Under the pieces are notes generated by a model. The model had not been told where the DNA came from, searched no databases, and worked only from the letters and a program-made list of their open reading frames with translations. From assembly GCA_035471805.1 (NCBI GenBank), contig DATIPS010000002.1, positions 1 through 60,883 of the forward strand: a DNA stretch of 60,883 nucleotides, written 5' to 3'. Both the position numbers and the translations under genes were made by a program. Numbering within the stretch: the stretch's first letter is position 1; the number at the start of each line of letters is the position of its first letter. The DNA is from Acidimicrobiia bacterium (GTDB lineage Bacteria > Actinomycetota > Acidimicrobiia > Spongiisociales > JAHEDJ01). Positions 8,701-17,011 of the stretch are shown piece by piece.

Positions 8701-9738
8701 ATGACTGAATCATTCTCCTGGCCGGACACTCTCGGCCGACTGGCCGGCGGCGAAGACATCTCCAGGGTTGCCGCCCATGCGGCGATGTCCGAAGTGATGC
8801 ACGGCCGTGCGACCGAGGCGCAGATCAGCGCCCTCATCGTTTCGATGCGGATCAAGGGCGAGTCCATCGAAGAGATGACGGGATTCGTCGAGGCGATGCG
8901 GGAGGTGGCCGTCTCGGTGGATGTCGGTGTGCCTGTTGTCGACACCGTCGGAACCGGCGGAGATCAGTCCGGGACCTTCAACATCTCGACGACCTCGGCC
9001 TTCATCGCGGCCGGTGCCGGCGTCACCGTCGCCAAACACGGGAATCGTTCGGCATCATCGAAGTGCGGGTCGGCCGATGTGCTGGAGGCGCTGGGTGTCG
9101 TCATCGACCTCGACCCGGAGGCAACCGCCACGCTCGTCCGTGAGGAGCGTTTCGGATTCTTCTTCGCCCCTCTCTATCACCCCTCGATGCACCATGCAGG
9201 CCCGGTCCGAAAGGAACTGGGGATTCCCACCGTGTTCAATTTCCTCGGCCCGCTCGCCAACCCGGCCGGTGCGACCAAACAAGCCGTGGGGGTCTCCGAT
9301 CCGAGCATGGCCGAGAAGATGATCGGTGTGCTCCGCAATCTGGGCTCTGAGTACGCGTTCGTGTTCTACGGCGAGGACGGCTTGGACGAGCTGACCACGA
9401 CGGGACCTTCCTACATCTATCGCTTGCGGGCCGGTGAGATAACCCACGCCGAGTTCACTCCGGAAGATTTCGGCGTCGCCCGCGCCCGACGCGAGGACCT
9501 GCTCGGCGGGGACGCCACCACCAATGCGGCGATCACCCGGAGCATTCTCGACGGCAAGGCGGGACCACCCCGCGACATTGCCCTGGTCAATGCCGCCCCG
9601 GCGATCGTTGTCGCCGGCCTGGCCGGCGGATTCGAGGAAGCGGTGGCGGCCGCAGCCGATGCCGTCGACTCGGGTGCTGCTGCCGCGGTCCTCGACCGGG
9701 TGGTGGAGCGAAGCAATGAAATGAGGACCCGGGGTTAG
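8701..9738 (+). CDS. trpD: Anthranilate phosphoribosyltransferase
   Basis: Transfers phosphoribose from PRPP to anthranilate in tryptophan synthesis. The 345-residue length is typical. Signatures are the phosphate loop VGTGGDQSGTFNIST (83-97) and KHGNRSASSKCGSADVLEALG (112 onward), with HHAGPVRKELGIPTVFNFLGPL lining the anthranilate tunnel. No other trp genes are in the window, so this is a detached trp gene. The next gene, a Fur-family regulator, starts nine bases after the stop and may be in the same transcript. Confidence 0.95.
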   Translation: MTESFSWPDTLGRLAGGEDISRVAAHAAMSEVMHGRATEAQISALIVSMRIKGESIEEMTGFVEAMREVAVSVDVGVPVVDTVGTGGDQSGTFNISTTSAFIAAGAGVTVAKHGNRSASSKCGSADVLEALGVVIDLDPEATATLVREERFGFFFAPLYHPSMHHAGPVRKELGIPTVFNFLGPLANPAGATKQAVGVSDPSMAEKMIGVLRNLGSEYAFVFYGEDGLDELTTTGPSYIYRLRAGEITHAEFTPEDFGVARARREDLLGGDATTNAAITRSILDGKAGPPRDIALVNAAPAIVVAGLAGGFEEAVAAAADAVDSGAAAAVLDRVVERSNEMRTRG

Positions 9739-9747
9739 AGGAACCCG

Positions 9748-10179
9748 ATGCACCTGTCCACCGACGATCTGACGGCTGCGCTCAGGGAAGAGGGCTTCCG
9801 GCTCACTCCTGCCCGGCGGGCAATCTGTGCTGTGCTGGCCGAGAGCCATGAGGAGCACCTGTCGGCGGTGGATGTTCGGGCGCGGGCGGTGGATCGAGCG
9901 GGTATCCGGATCGACCAGTCGACCGTTTACCGCACCCTGGATGTCTTCGAGCGTCTCGGATGGCTTCATCATGTCCATCTGGGGCACGGTCCGGGCATCG
10001 TTCATTTCAGTGAAGAGACCGATCATCATCACCTCGTCTGTGAGGCGTGTGGCCTGCTGGTCGACGTGCCGGTCGAGGAACTTGACGGTGTTTTCGGGCA
10101 ACTCTCCGAGCGCCACGGCTTTGCGCCGACCTCGATGCACTTCGCGCTGATCGGTACGTGCAAGAGCTGCGCCGACTAA
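9748..10179 (+). CDS. Fur-family metalloregulator, candidate nickel regulator Nur
   Basis: This 143-residue protein has the Fur winged helix (TPARRAICAVL, then DQSTVYRTLDVFERLGWLHH as recognition region) and the C-terminal metal/dimer domain. The His-rich TDHHHLVCEACG (92-102) and a second pair CKSC (138-141) give two CxxC motifs, which in many Fur proteins hold a structural zinc. Sequence alone does not separate Fur, Zur and Nur. The match of the nearby 10894-10910 site to the Nur box, in front of a nickel-type transporter, makes Nur the best guess. It represses when loaded with metal if it follows the family. Confidence 0.82.
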   Translation: MHLSTDDLTAALREEGFRLTPARRAICAVLAESHEEHLSAVDVRARAVDRAGIRIDQSTVYRTLDVFERLGWLHHVHLGHGPGIVHFSEETDHHHLVCEACGLLVDVPVEELDGVFGQLSERHGFAPTSMHFALIGTCKSCAD

Positions 10180-10205
10180 CTGCGCATCGCCTCTAGGATT
10201 TCCGA

Positions 10206-10847
10206 ATGCGCCGGTTTGTCCTCTTGGTGATTTCTGTGGCCCTCACGCTCGCCGCCTGTGGAGGTTCGAGCACTCCCGCCACCTCTGATGACTCCGGCGT
10301 CCCCGAAACACTCTCCACCACAGCAGGCACGGTCGAAGCGGCAGATGTGCAGTCCGGCAGCACCGAGGTGGCCGCCGACACGACAGAAGGTGGCACTGCG
10401 CCTCCCGCCGGCCCGGTGCCCACCGACTTCGATGGACCGATCGCCGCCGATTTCACGATAAAGCTCAACAAGACGGGAACCTTCACGCTGAGCGAGGAAA
10501 CCCGCCCCGTTTACCTGGTGTTCTGGGCCGAATGGTGAGCGACCTGTCGACGGGAGTTGCCCGTCGTCGATGAGATCGCCGGGGAGTACGGAGACGCGAT
10601 AGCCTTCGTGGCTCTGGCCTGGAAAGGCACCTACAACGACACCGCAGCACAGGCGGCCGCCCTGCTGCAGTCCGGCAAGGTCGACTGGGCTCTCGACGAC
10701 GAGGCAGAGATCTTCAGTCTCTACGGTGTGCCCTATCAGCCGGTCTCGTTTCTGATCACCGGCGACGACAAGGTCTTCGACACCTGGCCGGGAGTGCGGG
10801 ATGATGCGGCCATTCGGGAAGCGCTGGACTCACTGCTCGATCTCTAG
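10206..10847 (+). CDS. TlpA/thioredoxin-like lipoprotein with in-frame UGA, probable selenoprotein
   Basis: The frame runs 213 residues if the single UGA at 10536-10538 is read through. The first part has a signal peptide with lipobox LAAC (Cys18) and a Thr/Ser/Ala linker. The second is a thioredoxin fold. Around the UGA the protein reads FWAEW-UGA-ATCRRELPVVDEIA, so UGA replaces the first, nucleophilic Cys of a WCxxC motif and Cys114 remains. Downstream residues are normal TlpA-like sequence, including the GVPYQP cis-Pro loop. A 7-bp hairpin with a GU-containing loop starts ten bases after the UGA (candidate SECIS). Selenocysteine insertion at codon 111 is the most economical reading. A recent nonsense mutation or a sequencing error is the alternative. 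No selABD genes or tRNA-Sec are in the window. Confidence 0.8.
10548..10566 (+). promoter_or_regulatory. Candidate bacterial SECIS hairpin
   Basis: CGACGGG (10548-10554) pairs perfectly with CCCGTCG (10560-10566) around a 5-base loop AGTTG. The stem begins ten bases after the UGA. Bacterial SECIS elements lie inside the coding sequence just after the UGA and carry a GU in the apical loop, as here. Sequence-specific SelB recognition cannot be judged by eye. Confidence 0.55.
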
Positions 10848-10888
10848 AGAGAGTAGGCGACGAGGACGACCTCCAGGCTCCGGGTTCC

Positions 10889-10911
10889 TATACTTGCAAT
10901 TGAGTTGCAAT
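10889..10911 (+). promoter_or_regulatory. Nur box overlapping a -10 element before nikMN
   Basis: TTGCAA (10894-10899), five bases, TTGCAA (10905-10910) equals the published Streptomyces Nur consensus tTGCaa-N5-ttGCAA. It abuts a good -10 hexamer, TATACT (10889-10894), upstream of the transporter gene at 10929. Binding here would block transcription, as expected for nickel-dependent repression of nickel uptake. No clear -35 is visible. Confidence 0.7.
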
Positions 10912-10928
10912 AAGGACTTTCCCAGCGC

Positions 10929-11915
10929 ATGCATATTCCCGACGGGTTCATCAACGGCGCAACTTCACTGGGTGCCGGCGTGGTGGCAGCTTCCAGCCTG
11001 GCAGCCGGTCTGCGCAGAGCGGGCAAGGTTTTGCAGGATCGTCAGATACCGCTTGCCGGCCTCCTCGCCGCGTTTGTGTTCGTGTTGCAAATGCTCAACT
11101 TCCCGGTGGTCGGTGGCATGAGTGGCCACCTTCTCGGGGGAGCTCTTGCGGCACTTCTCGTCGGTCCCTGGATCGGACTCGTGGTCATGACCGTCGTTGT
11201 TGGGGTCCAAGCGCTGCTGTTCGCGGATGGTGGACTCTCGGCACTCGGATTGAACGTCATAAACATGGGCCTGCTCACCGTCGCCACCGGGTGGTTGGCT
11301 TTCCGGGTTGTGATGATCGTGCTTCCCAAGAACTCGACCTCGGTCCTCACCGCAGGGGCCTTCGGGGCGTGGTTGTCGGTGGTGGTTTCCTCTCTCGGGT
11401 TCGTCGGGGAATATTCCATCGGGGGAGTCGGGAACGCTTCGCTGAGCACCGTCCTGGCGGCAATGGCGGGGACCCATGCACTGATCGGCATCGGCGAGGG
11501 CCTGATAACCGCCGGCGTGCTCGGCGCGGTGCTGGCCGTGCGTCCGGATCTGGTTCATGGAGCGCGGATCTTCGGGATCAGTCGCGCTGATACCACATTG
11601 CTCGGCCGGCGCCGGGTCGCCTTGTTCGTGGCCGGCGGAGTGGCAGTGGCAGCTCTGCTGGTCACCGTGGTCGCTCCACTGGCCTCCGATGATCCGGATG
11701 GTCTGGAACGTGTCGCCATCGACCAGGGGTTTGCCGATGAGGCGCGTGACCATTCGCTCGGCGACTCTCCTTTGGCCGGATACGGAGTCGAGGGTCTCGA
11801 GGGCGATCGGATGGGCACCGTCGTTGCCGGTTTGATCGGGCTGGGAGCGACGTTCGCGGCCGGAGTGGCCTTCATGTTCGTCGTCCGTGGTAGGCGAGCC
11901 CGGTCCAACCACTGA
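10929..11915 (+). CDS. nikMN: ECF nickel transporter S component, NikM-NikN fusion (CbiM family)
   Basis: This 328-residue membrane protein is the substrate-binding unit of an energy-coupling-factor importer for Ni2+ or Co2+. The N-terminus MHIPDGF is invariant, since Met1 and His2 form part of the metal site. Seven or so membrane segments follow (for example MSGHLLGGALAALLVGPWIG, and the second metal-loop GTHALIGIGEGLITA). The C-terminal ~90 residues carry the DPDGLERVA signature of the NikN/CbiN (PDGLE) domain plus a last membrane helix, so M and N are fused. The Nur box upstream argues for nickel over cobalt, and no cobalamin genes are near. Confidence 0.9.
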   Translation: MHIPDGFINGATSLGAGVVAASSLAAGLRRAGKVLQDRQIPLAGLLAAFVFVLQMLNFPVVGGMSGHLLGGALAALLVGPWIGLVVMTVVVGVQALLFADGGLSALGLNVINMGLLTVATGWLAFRVVMIVLPKNSTSVLTAGAFGAWLSVVVSSLGFVGEYSIGGVGNASLSTVLAAMAGTHALIGIGEGLITAGVLGAVLAVRPDLVHGARIFGISRADTTLLGRRRVALFVAGGVAVAALLVTVVAPLASDDPDGLERVAIDQGFADEARDHSLGDSPLAGYGVEGLEGDRMGTVVAGLIGLGATFAAGVAFMFVVRGRRARSNH

Positions 11916-12676
11916 TGGCGGGCACCCACACACATGCTCTCTTCGTCCATGGGGACAGCGAACTGCACCGGCTCCCCGCCTCGCCGAAGCTGGGCGCGCT
12001 GGGTCTGTTCGTGCTGGCGGTGGTGTTGACACCGAGGGAGGCGATCGGGGCCTTCGGTGTGCATGCCGGTCTCGTTCTCGTCGGTGCCTGGGTCGCCGGG
12101 TTGAAACCGATGTTCATGGCGAGACGGTTGCTGATCGAGATTCCGTTCGTCCTGTTTGCGGTGCTACTTCCTTTCTTCGGTGGTGGAGAGCGGATCGAGG
12201 TAGTCGGCCTGTCGCTGTCGGTTGAAGGCTTGTGGGGAGGTTGGAACATCGTCGCCAAGGCCACGCTCGGGCTGGCGGCATCCGTCGTGCTGACCGCAAC
12301 GACCACCGTGCCCGACATCCTTTCTGGACTCGATCGGCTCCGCGTTCCCCGTTTGATCACGTCGATAGCGGGGTTCATGGTCCGGTACCTCGACGTCATC
12401 GCAGGCGAGATGCACCGGATGCGGATGGCGATGCTGTCGCGCGGTCACAACCCGCGCTGGATCTGGCAGCTGAAGGCCTACACGGCGTCTGCCGGAGCAC
12501 TCTTCATCAGGTCCTACGAGCGGGGCGAACGCGTCTACTACGCGATGACGGCACGCGGATTCACCGGTCGTGTTCCGACATTCGATGGGAAAGTCCGGCC
12601 CGCAGATTGGGCACGTGCGTTGAGTGTGCCCGCTATCGCCTGGCTGGCCGCCGGTTGGGGAGTGGTGGCGCGATGA
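11915..12676 (+). CDS. nikQ: ECF transporter T component (NikQ/CbiQ family)
   Basis: This 253-residue membrane protein couples ATP hydrolysis by NikO to substrate movement in NikMN. Hydrophobic segments are spread over the first 150 residues. The two short coupling motifs of T components are visible as MLSRGHNP and MTARGFTG. It overlaps the upstream stop by one base and the downstream start by four, so the three genes form one operon. Confidence 0.9.
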   Translation: MAGTHTHALFVHGDSELHRLPASPKLGALGLFVLAVVLTPREAIGAFGVHAGLVLVGAWVAGLKPMFMARRLLIEIPFVLFAVLLPFFGGGERIEVVGLSLSVEGLWGGWNIVAKATLGLAASVVLTATTTVPDILSGLDRLRVPRLITSIAGFMVRYLDVIAGEMHRMRMAMLSRGHNPRWIWQLKAYTASAGALFIRSYERGERVYYAMTARGFTGRVPTFDGKVRPADWARALSVPAIAWLAAGWGVVAR

Positions 12677-13416
12677 CCATTCCCGCCCTGGAGGTTGTGG
12701 GCCTCAACTATCACTACCCGGACGGAACCGAGGTCCTGCGCGATGCCGGTTTCCACATCCACCCCGGCGAGCGGGTGGCTCTCCTCGGCCCGAACGGGGC
12801 CGGCAAGACCACGCTGGTGTTCCACCTGAACGGGATCTTCCGGCCGGAGAGTGGGTCGGTGACCGTGGCCGGGTTGCCGGTCGAGGACGCCAACCTCATG
12901 GAGATCCGGCGACGGGTCGGAATCGTCTTTCAGGACCCGGATGATCAGTTGTTCATGCCGACCGTCCGCCAAGACGTCGCTTTCGGTCCGGCCAACTACG
13001 GACTGGAAGGTGACGAGTTGGATGAGCGCGTGACCGAAGCCCTCTCTGCCGTCGGGATGCTCGGTGTCGCGGACCGGCCACCCCACCATCTCAGCCTCGG
13101 CCAGCGCCGTCGAGTGGCGGTGGCAACCGTCCTGGCGATGCGTCCTGAGATCGTTGTGCTCGATGAGCCTTCTTCGAACCTGGACCCTGCGTCGCGTCGT
13201 GAACTCGCCGCCATCCTGACCTCGCTGGAGATCACGATGCTGATGGTGACGCACGATCTGCCGTACGCCCTCGAGCTCTGCCCGCGGGCACTGGTGATGA
13301 ATGAGGGAAGGATCATCGCGGACGGTCCTACGAAGCAGATCCTCTCCGATCGCGACCTGATGAAGGCCAACCGGCTCGAACTCCCGATGGGTTTCGATCC
13401 GAATATCGCGAACTGA
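12673..13416 (+). CDS. nikO: ECF transporter ATPase (NikO/CbiO family)
   Basis: The 247-residue ATP-binding subunit of the nickel ECF importer. Walker A is GPNGAGKTT (39-47), the Q-loop is VFQDPDDQLF (typical of the ECF group), the signature is LSLGQRRR and Walker B is IVVLDEPSS. The start at 12673 overlaps the T-component stop (ATGA). A single ATPase gene implies a homodimer. Confidence 0.92.
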   Translation: MTIPALEVVGLNYHYPDGTEVLRDAGFHIHPGERVALLGPNGAGKTTLVFHLNGIFRPESGSVTVAGLPVEDANLMEIRRRVGIVFQDPDDQLFMPTVRQDVAFGPANYGLEGDELDERVTEALSAVGMLGVADRPPHHLSLGQRRRVAVATVLAMRPEIVVLDEPSSNLDPASRRELAAILTSLEITMLMVTHDLPYALELCPRALVMNEGRIIADGPTKQILSDRDLMKANRLELPMGFDPNIAN

Positions 13417-13597
13417 CGGCATCCTCGCGACTCGACTTTGTCGCCGGTTATCGGCACGCGGGTGTCTCGAGTCGGCACATGTGACGTTTTGCCCTACCGG
13501 GCTCCCGCCGTCTCGACATACCCTGCGAATTGGCCGGTGAGGCGTTCGGTCAGAGCTTCCCGATCCGTTGGCCCGCTCGAGGGTGACCGAGTTTCCG

Positions 13598-13617
13598 GTG
13601 CCCGGTGAGCCGGGCAC
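13598..13617. other. GC hairpin in the gap after nikO
   Basis: GTGCCCGG pairs with CCGGGCAC around TGAG, ending about nine bases before the Shine-Dalgarno of the GerW-like gene. It may end nik transcription or fold in the leader of the next gene; there is no U-tract. Nothing else is seen in the 218-bp gap. Confidence 0.4.
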
Positions 13618-13634
13618 GTGTTCGAGGAGGAGGA

Positions 13635-13988
13635 ATGATGAAGCTCGATGAGCTGATGGCGGAGGCGGGCGACACCATCACCGTGCGCCGTGTGTTCGGT
13701 GAGCCCTACGAAAGGGACGGCCTGACCCTCATAACTGCTGCTTCCGTGCGGGGCGGAGGCGGCGCCGGTCAGGGCGAGGGCGGAGGTGCCAAACCTGCGG
13801 GTGCGGGTGGTGGTTTCGGCGTGACGGCTCGCCCGGTTGGGGCCTACGTAATCCGTGGTGACGTCGTCTCCTGGGTGCCCGCTGCCGACACCACCCGGGT
13901 GATCATCGTCGGCGAGGCAGTTGGGATCTTTGCACTGTTCGTCGTCCGGTCGATTCTGCGGGCACGGCGGAAACGGGCCGGTGCCTAG
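13635..13988 (+). CDS. GerW/YtfJ family protein
   Basis: A 117-residue protein with start ATG 13635 (or 13638) behind a strong GAGGAGGAGG. The N-terminus TITVRRVFGEPYERDGLTLI, a Gly/Ala-rich loop (SVRGGGGAGQGEGGG), and GAYVIRGDVVSWVPAAD match the GerW (YtfJ) family, named for a Bacillus spore-germination protein but widespread in non-sporulating bacteria. A C-terminal hydrophobic segment followed by RARRKR suggests a membrane tail. Its stop overlaps the next ABC ATPase start by one base, so it may function with that exporter, though this is inference. Confidence 0.82.
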   Translation: MMKLDELMAEAGDTITVRRVFGEPYERDGLTLITAASVRGGGGAGQGEGGGAKPAGAGGGFGVTARPVGAYVIRGDVVSWVPAADTTRVIIVGEAVGIFALFVVRSILRARRKRAGA

Positions 13989-14890
13989 TGCCGGCGGTCG
14001 TCGAGGTAGCGCATCTCGCCAAGAGCTACGGCAGTTTCACGGCGGTGGAGGATGTGACCTTCACCGTCGAGGAAGGCGAGATCTTCGGGATTCTCGGTCC
14101 CAACGGCGCCGGCAAGACGACAACGGTCGAATGTCTGCAAGGACTTCGCAAGGCCGACGGCGGCGAGGCACGCGTGCTGGGACACAACCCCCGTCATGAA
14201 GCGGCACAACTGCGAAGGAAGATCGGATCCCAGCTGCAAGAGTCGGCCCTGCCCGATCGCCTGAAGGTTTGGGAAGCACTCGGATTGTTTTCGTCGCTGG
14301 TACCTGGGGGGCCTTCGTGGGAGTCCGTACTGGACCAGTGGGGCCTATCTCAGAAACGCAACGCCAAGTTCGGAAGTCTCTCAGGAGGCCAGCAGCAGCG
14401 TCTGTTCATAGCGCTGGCCGTGGTCAATGCCCCCGAACTGGTCTTTCTCGACGAGATGACAACCGGCCTCGATCCGATGTCGAGACGGGCAACCTGGGAT
14501 CTCATCAAGCAGATCCGCGACAACGGTTCGACTGTCATACTCGTCACTCACTTCATGGACGAGGCCGAGAACCTCTGTGATCGAATCGCGGTGATAGACG
14601 ACAAGCGAGTCGTGGCGCTCGACACCCCGGAAGGGCTCATCCAGAGATACGCGGGGGAGGCTGAGGTCACTTTCTCAGCCGAAGTCGATGACCTGAGCTT
14701 CCTGCTGCAGTTGGACGAGGTCCACCGGGTGGATCGGCAAGGTCGGCGGGCAAAGGTGACCGGGACGGGGCCGCTGCTGGCGCGAGTTGCCGCCGAGATC
14801 GTGCGGAACGGAATCGTGCCCGTGGATCTCGAGGTCAAGCGGGCGACCCTGGAGGACGTCTTCCTCGCAATCACGGAAGAGGCTCGCTGA
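13988..14890 (+). CDS. ABC-2 type exporter ATP-binding protein
   Basis: This 300-residue ATPase has Walker A GPNGAGKTT (37-45), signature LSGGQQQRLF and Walker B ELVFLDEMTTGLD, followed by the regulatory C-terminal domain typical of the DrrA/CcmA drug and natural-product exporter group (ends LEDVFLAITEEAR). GTG at 13988 overlaps the upstream stop. The Glu-Met after the Walker B Asp replaces the usual EP pair, a tolerated variant. It works with the permease that follows one base after the stop. Confidence 0.9.
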   Translation: MPAVVEVAHLAKSYGSFTAVEDVTFTVEEGEIFGILGPNGAGKTTTVECLQGLRKADGGEARVLGHNPRHEAAQLRRKIGSQLQESALPDRLKVWEALGLFSSLVPGGPSWESVLDQWGLSQKRNAKFGSLSGGQQQRLFIALAVVNAPELVFLDEMTTGLDPMSRRATWDLIKQIRDNGSTVILVTHFMDEAENLCDRIAVIDDKRVVALDTPEGLIQRYAGEAEVTFSAEVDDLSFLLQLDEVHRVDRQGRRAKVTGTGPLLARVAAEIVRNGIVPVDLEVKRATLEDVFLAITEEAR

Positions 14891-14891
14891 C

Positions 14892-15641
14892 ATGCAGACA
14901 CTGGTGAAGTTGTCGTGGGTCGAGCTCAAGTTGTTCATGCGTGAACCATTGACCGTGATGTTCTCTCTTGCGTTGCCGCTGATCATGCTCTTTGTACTCG
15001 GCGGTGTCTTCGGCAACGAGCCGTCGCAGCCGGGGGAGCAGCTGGTATATCGAGGGGTCGGGCCGATGACCTACTACGTGCCGGCCTATCTGGCGCTCGT
15101 CGTTGCATCGGTGTGCGTCATCAGCATTCCTACTCACCTGGCGGGGAACCGGGAGCGCGGAGTCCTGAAACGTTTTCACGCATCGTCGGTCGGAGCCAGC
15201 GCCGTCGCCGGCGCAGAGTTGGCGGTAGCGCTGGTTGTTTCGGCGGTCAGCGGAGTGTTGCTGCTTATCGCGGCGCGAATCGCCTACGACTTCGATCCGG
15301 CCGGGTCGATACCGGCGGTCGTCGGCGTGTTCGGCCTGCTGATCATCGGGTTTGCAGCCTTCGGCATCTTCTTGGGTGCGGTCCTCCCGACTGCTCGAGC
15401 CGCCCAGGCCGTAGGAATGCTGATCTGGTTCGTGATGCTGTTCCTCGGTGGCGCCGGGCCGCCGCCGGAGGTGCTCACCGACGTGATGCGGACGGTGTCC
15501 GATTACACGCCGCTCTGGCACGCCGTTCGAATGATGCAGGACGCATGGCTGGGCCTCGACGCCGGATCATCCTGGGCCATCTTCGGGGCGATCGCCGTGG
15601 TGAGCGCCGGTTTCGGCCTGAGGTTCTTCCGCTGGGAGTAG
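14892..15641 (+). CDS. ABC-2 type exporter permease
   Basis: 249 residues with about six membrane helices: a cytosolic N-terminus MQTLVKLSWVELKLFMREP, a first helix VMFSLALPLIMLFVLGGVFG, and the core region ending GMLIWFVMLFLGGAGPPPEVL. The LGGAGPP segment before the last helices is typical of DrrB-like ABC-2 permeases. It pairs with the preceding ATPase. Substrate unknown; a lipid or drug is usual for this class. Confidence 0.88.
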   Translation: MQTLVKLSWVELKLFMREPLTVMFSLALPLIMLFVLGGVFGNEPSQPGEQLVYRGVGPMTYYVPAYLALVVASVCVISIPTHLAGNRERGVLKRFHASSVGASAVAGAELAVALVVSAVSGVLLLIAARIAYDFDPAGSIPAVVGVFGLLIIGFAAFGIFLGAVLPTARAAQAVGMLIWFVMLFLGGAGPPPEVLTDVMRTVSDYTPLWHAVRMMQDAWLGLDAGSSWAIFGAIAVVSAGFGLRFFRWE

Positions 15642-15670
15642 CAGCAGCGGCGCCCTCCACCACGACGGGT

Positions 15671-16963
15671 CTACGGTGGTCGGCCGCTGGTGGTGAAGGT
15701 GTGGCCGAGCTTGGTGGTCCATTGGTGGTCGCCTTGGGCGAGGGGTTGGTGGGTCCAGCTGTGCTGGTGGCGGATGCGATGGTCGTGCCGGCAGAGTGGC
15801 GCGAGGTTCTCGACCTCGGTTGGTCCGCCCCGGGACCATGGGTTGCGGTGGTCTAGGTCACAGGATACGGCCGGCATGCGACATCCTGGAAAAACGCAGA
15901 CCGGGTTGTGGACCTCGACGTGACGTTGCTGGGTTGCGGTGGGTCTCCGTCGTGTTGTTCCGTGGGATACAGGCAATCCGCTGCGAGTGTCGGTGACCAC
16001 GAAGCGCCATTGCCCGTCTTGTTGCCGGCCGGCGGTCTGGCGGGCGATGTCAGCAATGACCGGCCCATATCCGGCAAGTTCGCCCGGGTTCTCGGAGAGT
16101 TCCGTCAGGGTGGTGAGATCGACCCGAATCTCCACTCCTGCTGGTTTCTGGCTGGTGCCGCTGTTGATACCTCGAAGGAGGTCGAGGTACACGTCGGCCC
16201 GCAACTGGTCCATCGTGCGCGCCTCGCCGTCTTGTTTGAGGCTTTGGGCGAGACGGTTGATATGGGCTGATGCGGCTGCTACCTGGTCGGGTGGCAGGTC
16301 CATTCCGAATAGGTGGCCCGTGCCTTGCTCGGACATTTCGGTCACGACCCGCCGCTCCTCGGCGGCCCGCTCAAACCGGGTTTTGGCTTGCTCGGGATCG
16401 ACTTCTATGCAGAGTCGAGCCAGCGCAGATTTCAACTGTCCTGTGGTCAGATGGGAGGCCTGTTCGAGGATCTGGTCGACTACCCGCCGGGACGTTAGGT
16501 CATCGAGGTGACCGGTGCCATACACGATGGTCCGGACCCGGCGAAGGTCGAGGTCGCCCGTCACGAATGCGTCGAACAAGTGAGGCAGTCGTTGCCGCAG
16601 ATCCAGGGCCATGGCCAGTTCTGCATCTGCCGTACGCCGGGTCAACCGCAACGCCACCCTGATCTCGGCCGCCGCACCTTCTGCCACCATCTCGGGGTTC
16701 TCCGACCCGTCCAGCTCTTCGACTGCTTCGGCTATCGCGGCCATGTCTGCATACAGCATGGCCTGATAGTGCGATGCCATCCTCTGTCGAGCCCGCAGCA
16801 CCGTCACCCGGTCGAAACCGGACAGGCGTGACACATCCGTATGGGCCAGGATGGCGTCCAGAAACGGGCCCGGTTCCATTTCGTCTAGCTCTCGTGGAAT
16901 CACCTCGAGCTCATCCACAGAAATCGTTCCTACGTCGAACATACGTTCGATCATACCAACCAT
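15671..16963 (-). CDS. DUF222 / HNH endonuclease (13E12 repeat family)
   Basis: 430 residues. The first ~300 form the helical DUF222 region common in actinobacterial 13E12-type proteins, and the C-terminus is an HNH nuclease: CVFPGCRMPAVSCDLDHR, then WSRGGPTEVENLAPLCRHDHR, with the Cys pairs and His of the motif intact. Such genes occur in several copies per actinobacterial genome, sometimes within mobile elements, and their role is unknown. It converges with the ABC-2 operon with only 29 bp between stops. No flanking transposase or target repeat is seen. Confidence 0.92.
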   Translation of the reverse strand: MVGMIERMFDVGTISVDELEVIPRELDEMEPGPFLDAILAHTDVSRLSGFDRVTVLRARQRMASHYQAMLYADMAAIAEAVEELDGSENPEMVAEGAAAEIRVALRLTRRTADAELAMALDLRQRLPHLFDAFVTGDLDLRRVRTIVYGTGHLDDLTSRRVVDQILEQASHLTTGQLKSALARLCIEVDPEQAKTRFERAAEERRVVTEMSEQGTGHLFGMDLPPDQVAAASAHINRLAQSLKQDGEARTMDQLRADVYLDLLRGINSGTSQKPAGVEIRVDLTTLTELSENPGELAGYGPVIADIARQTAGRQQDGQWRFVVTDTRSGLPVSHGTTRRRPTATQQRHVEVHNPVCVFPGCRMPAVSCDLDHRNPWSRGGPTEVENLAPLCRHDHRIRHQHSWTHQPLAQGDHQWTTKLGHTFTTSGRPP

Positions 16964-17011
16964 CCGGGACAGAAACCAGACCCTCGATGGAAGCCCTACC
17001 AGTCGGCCGGG

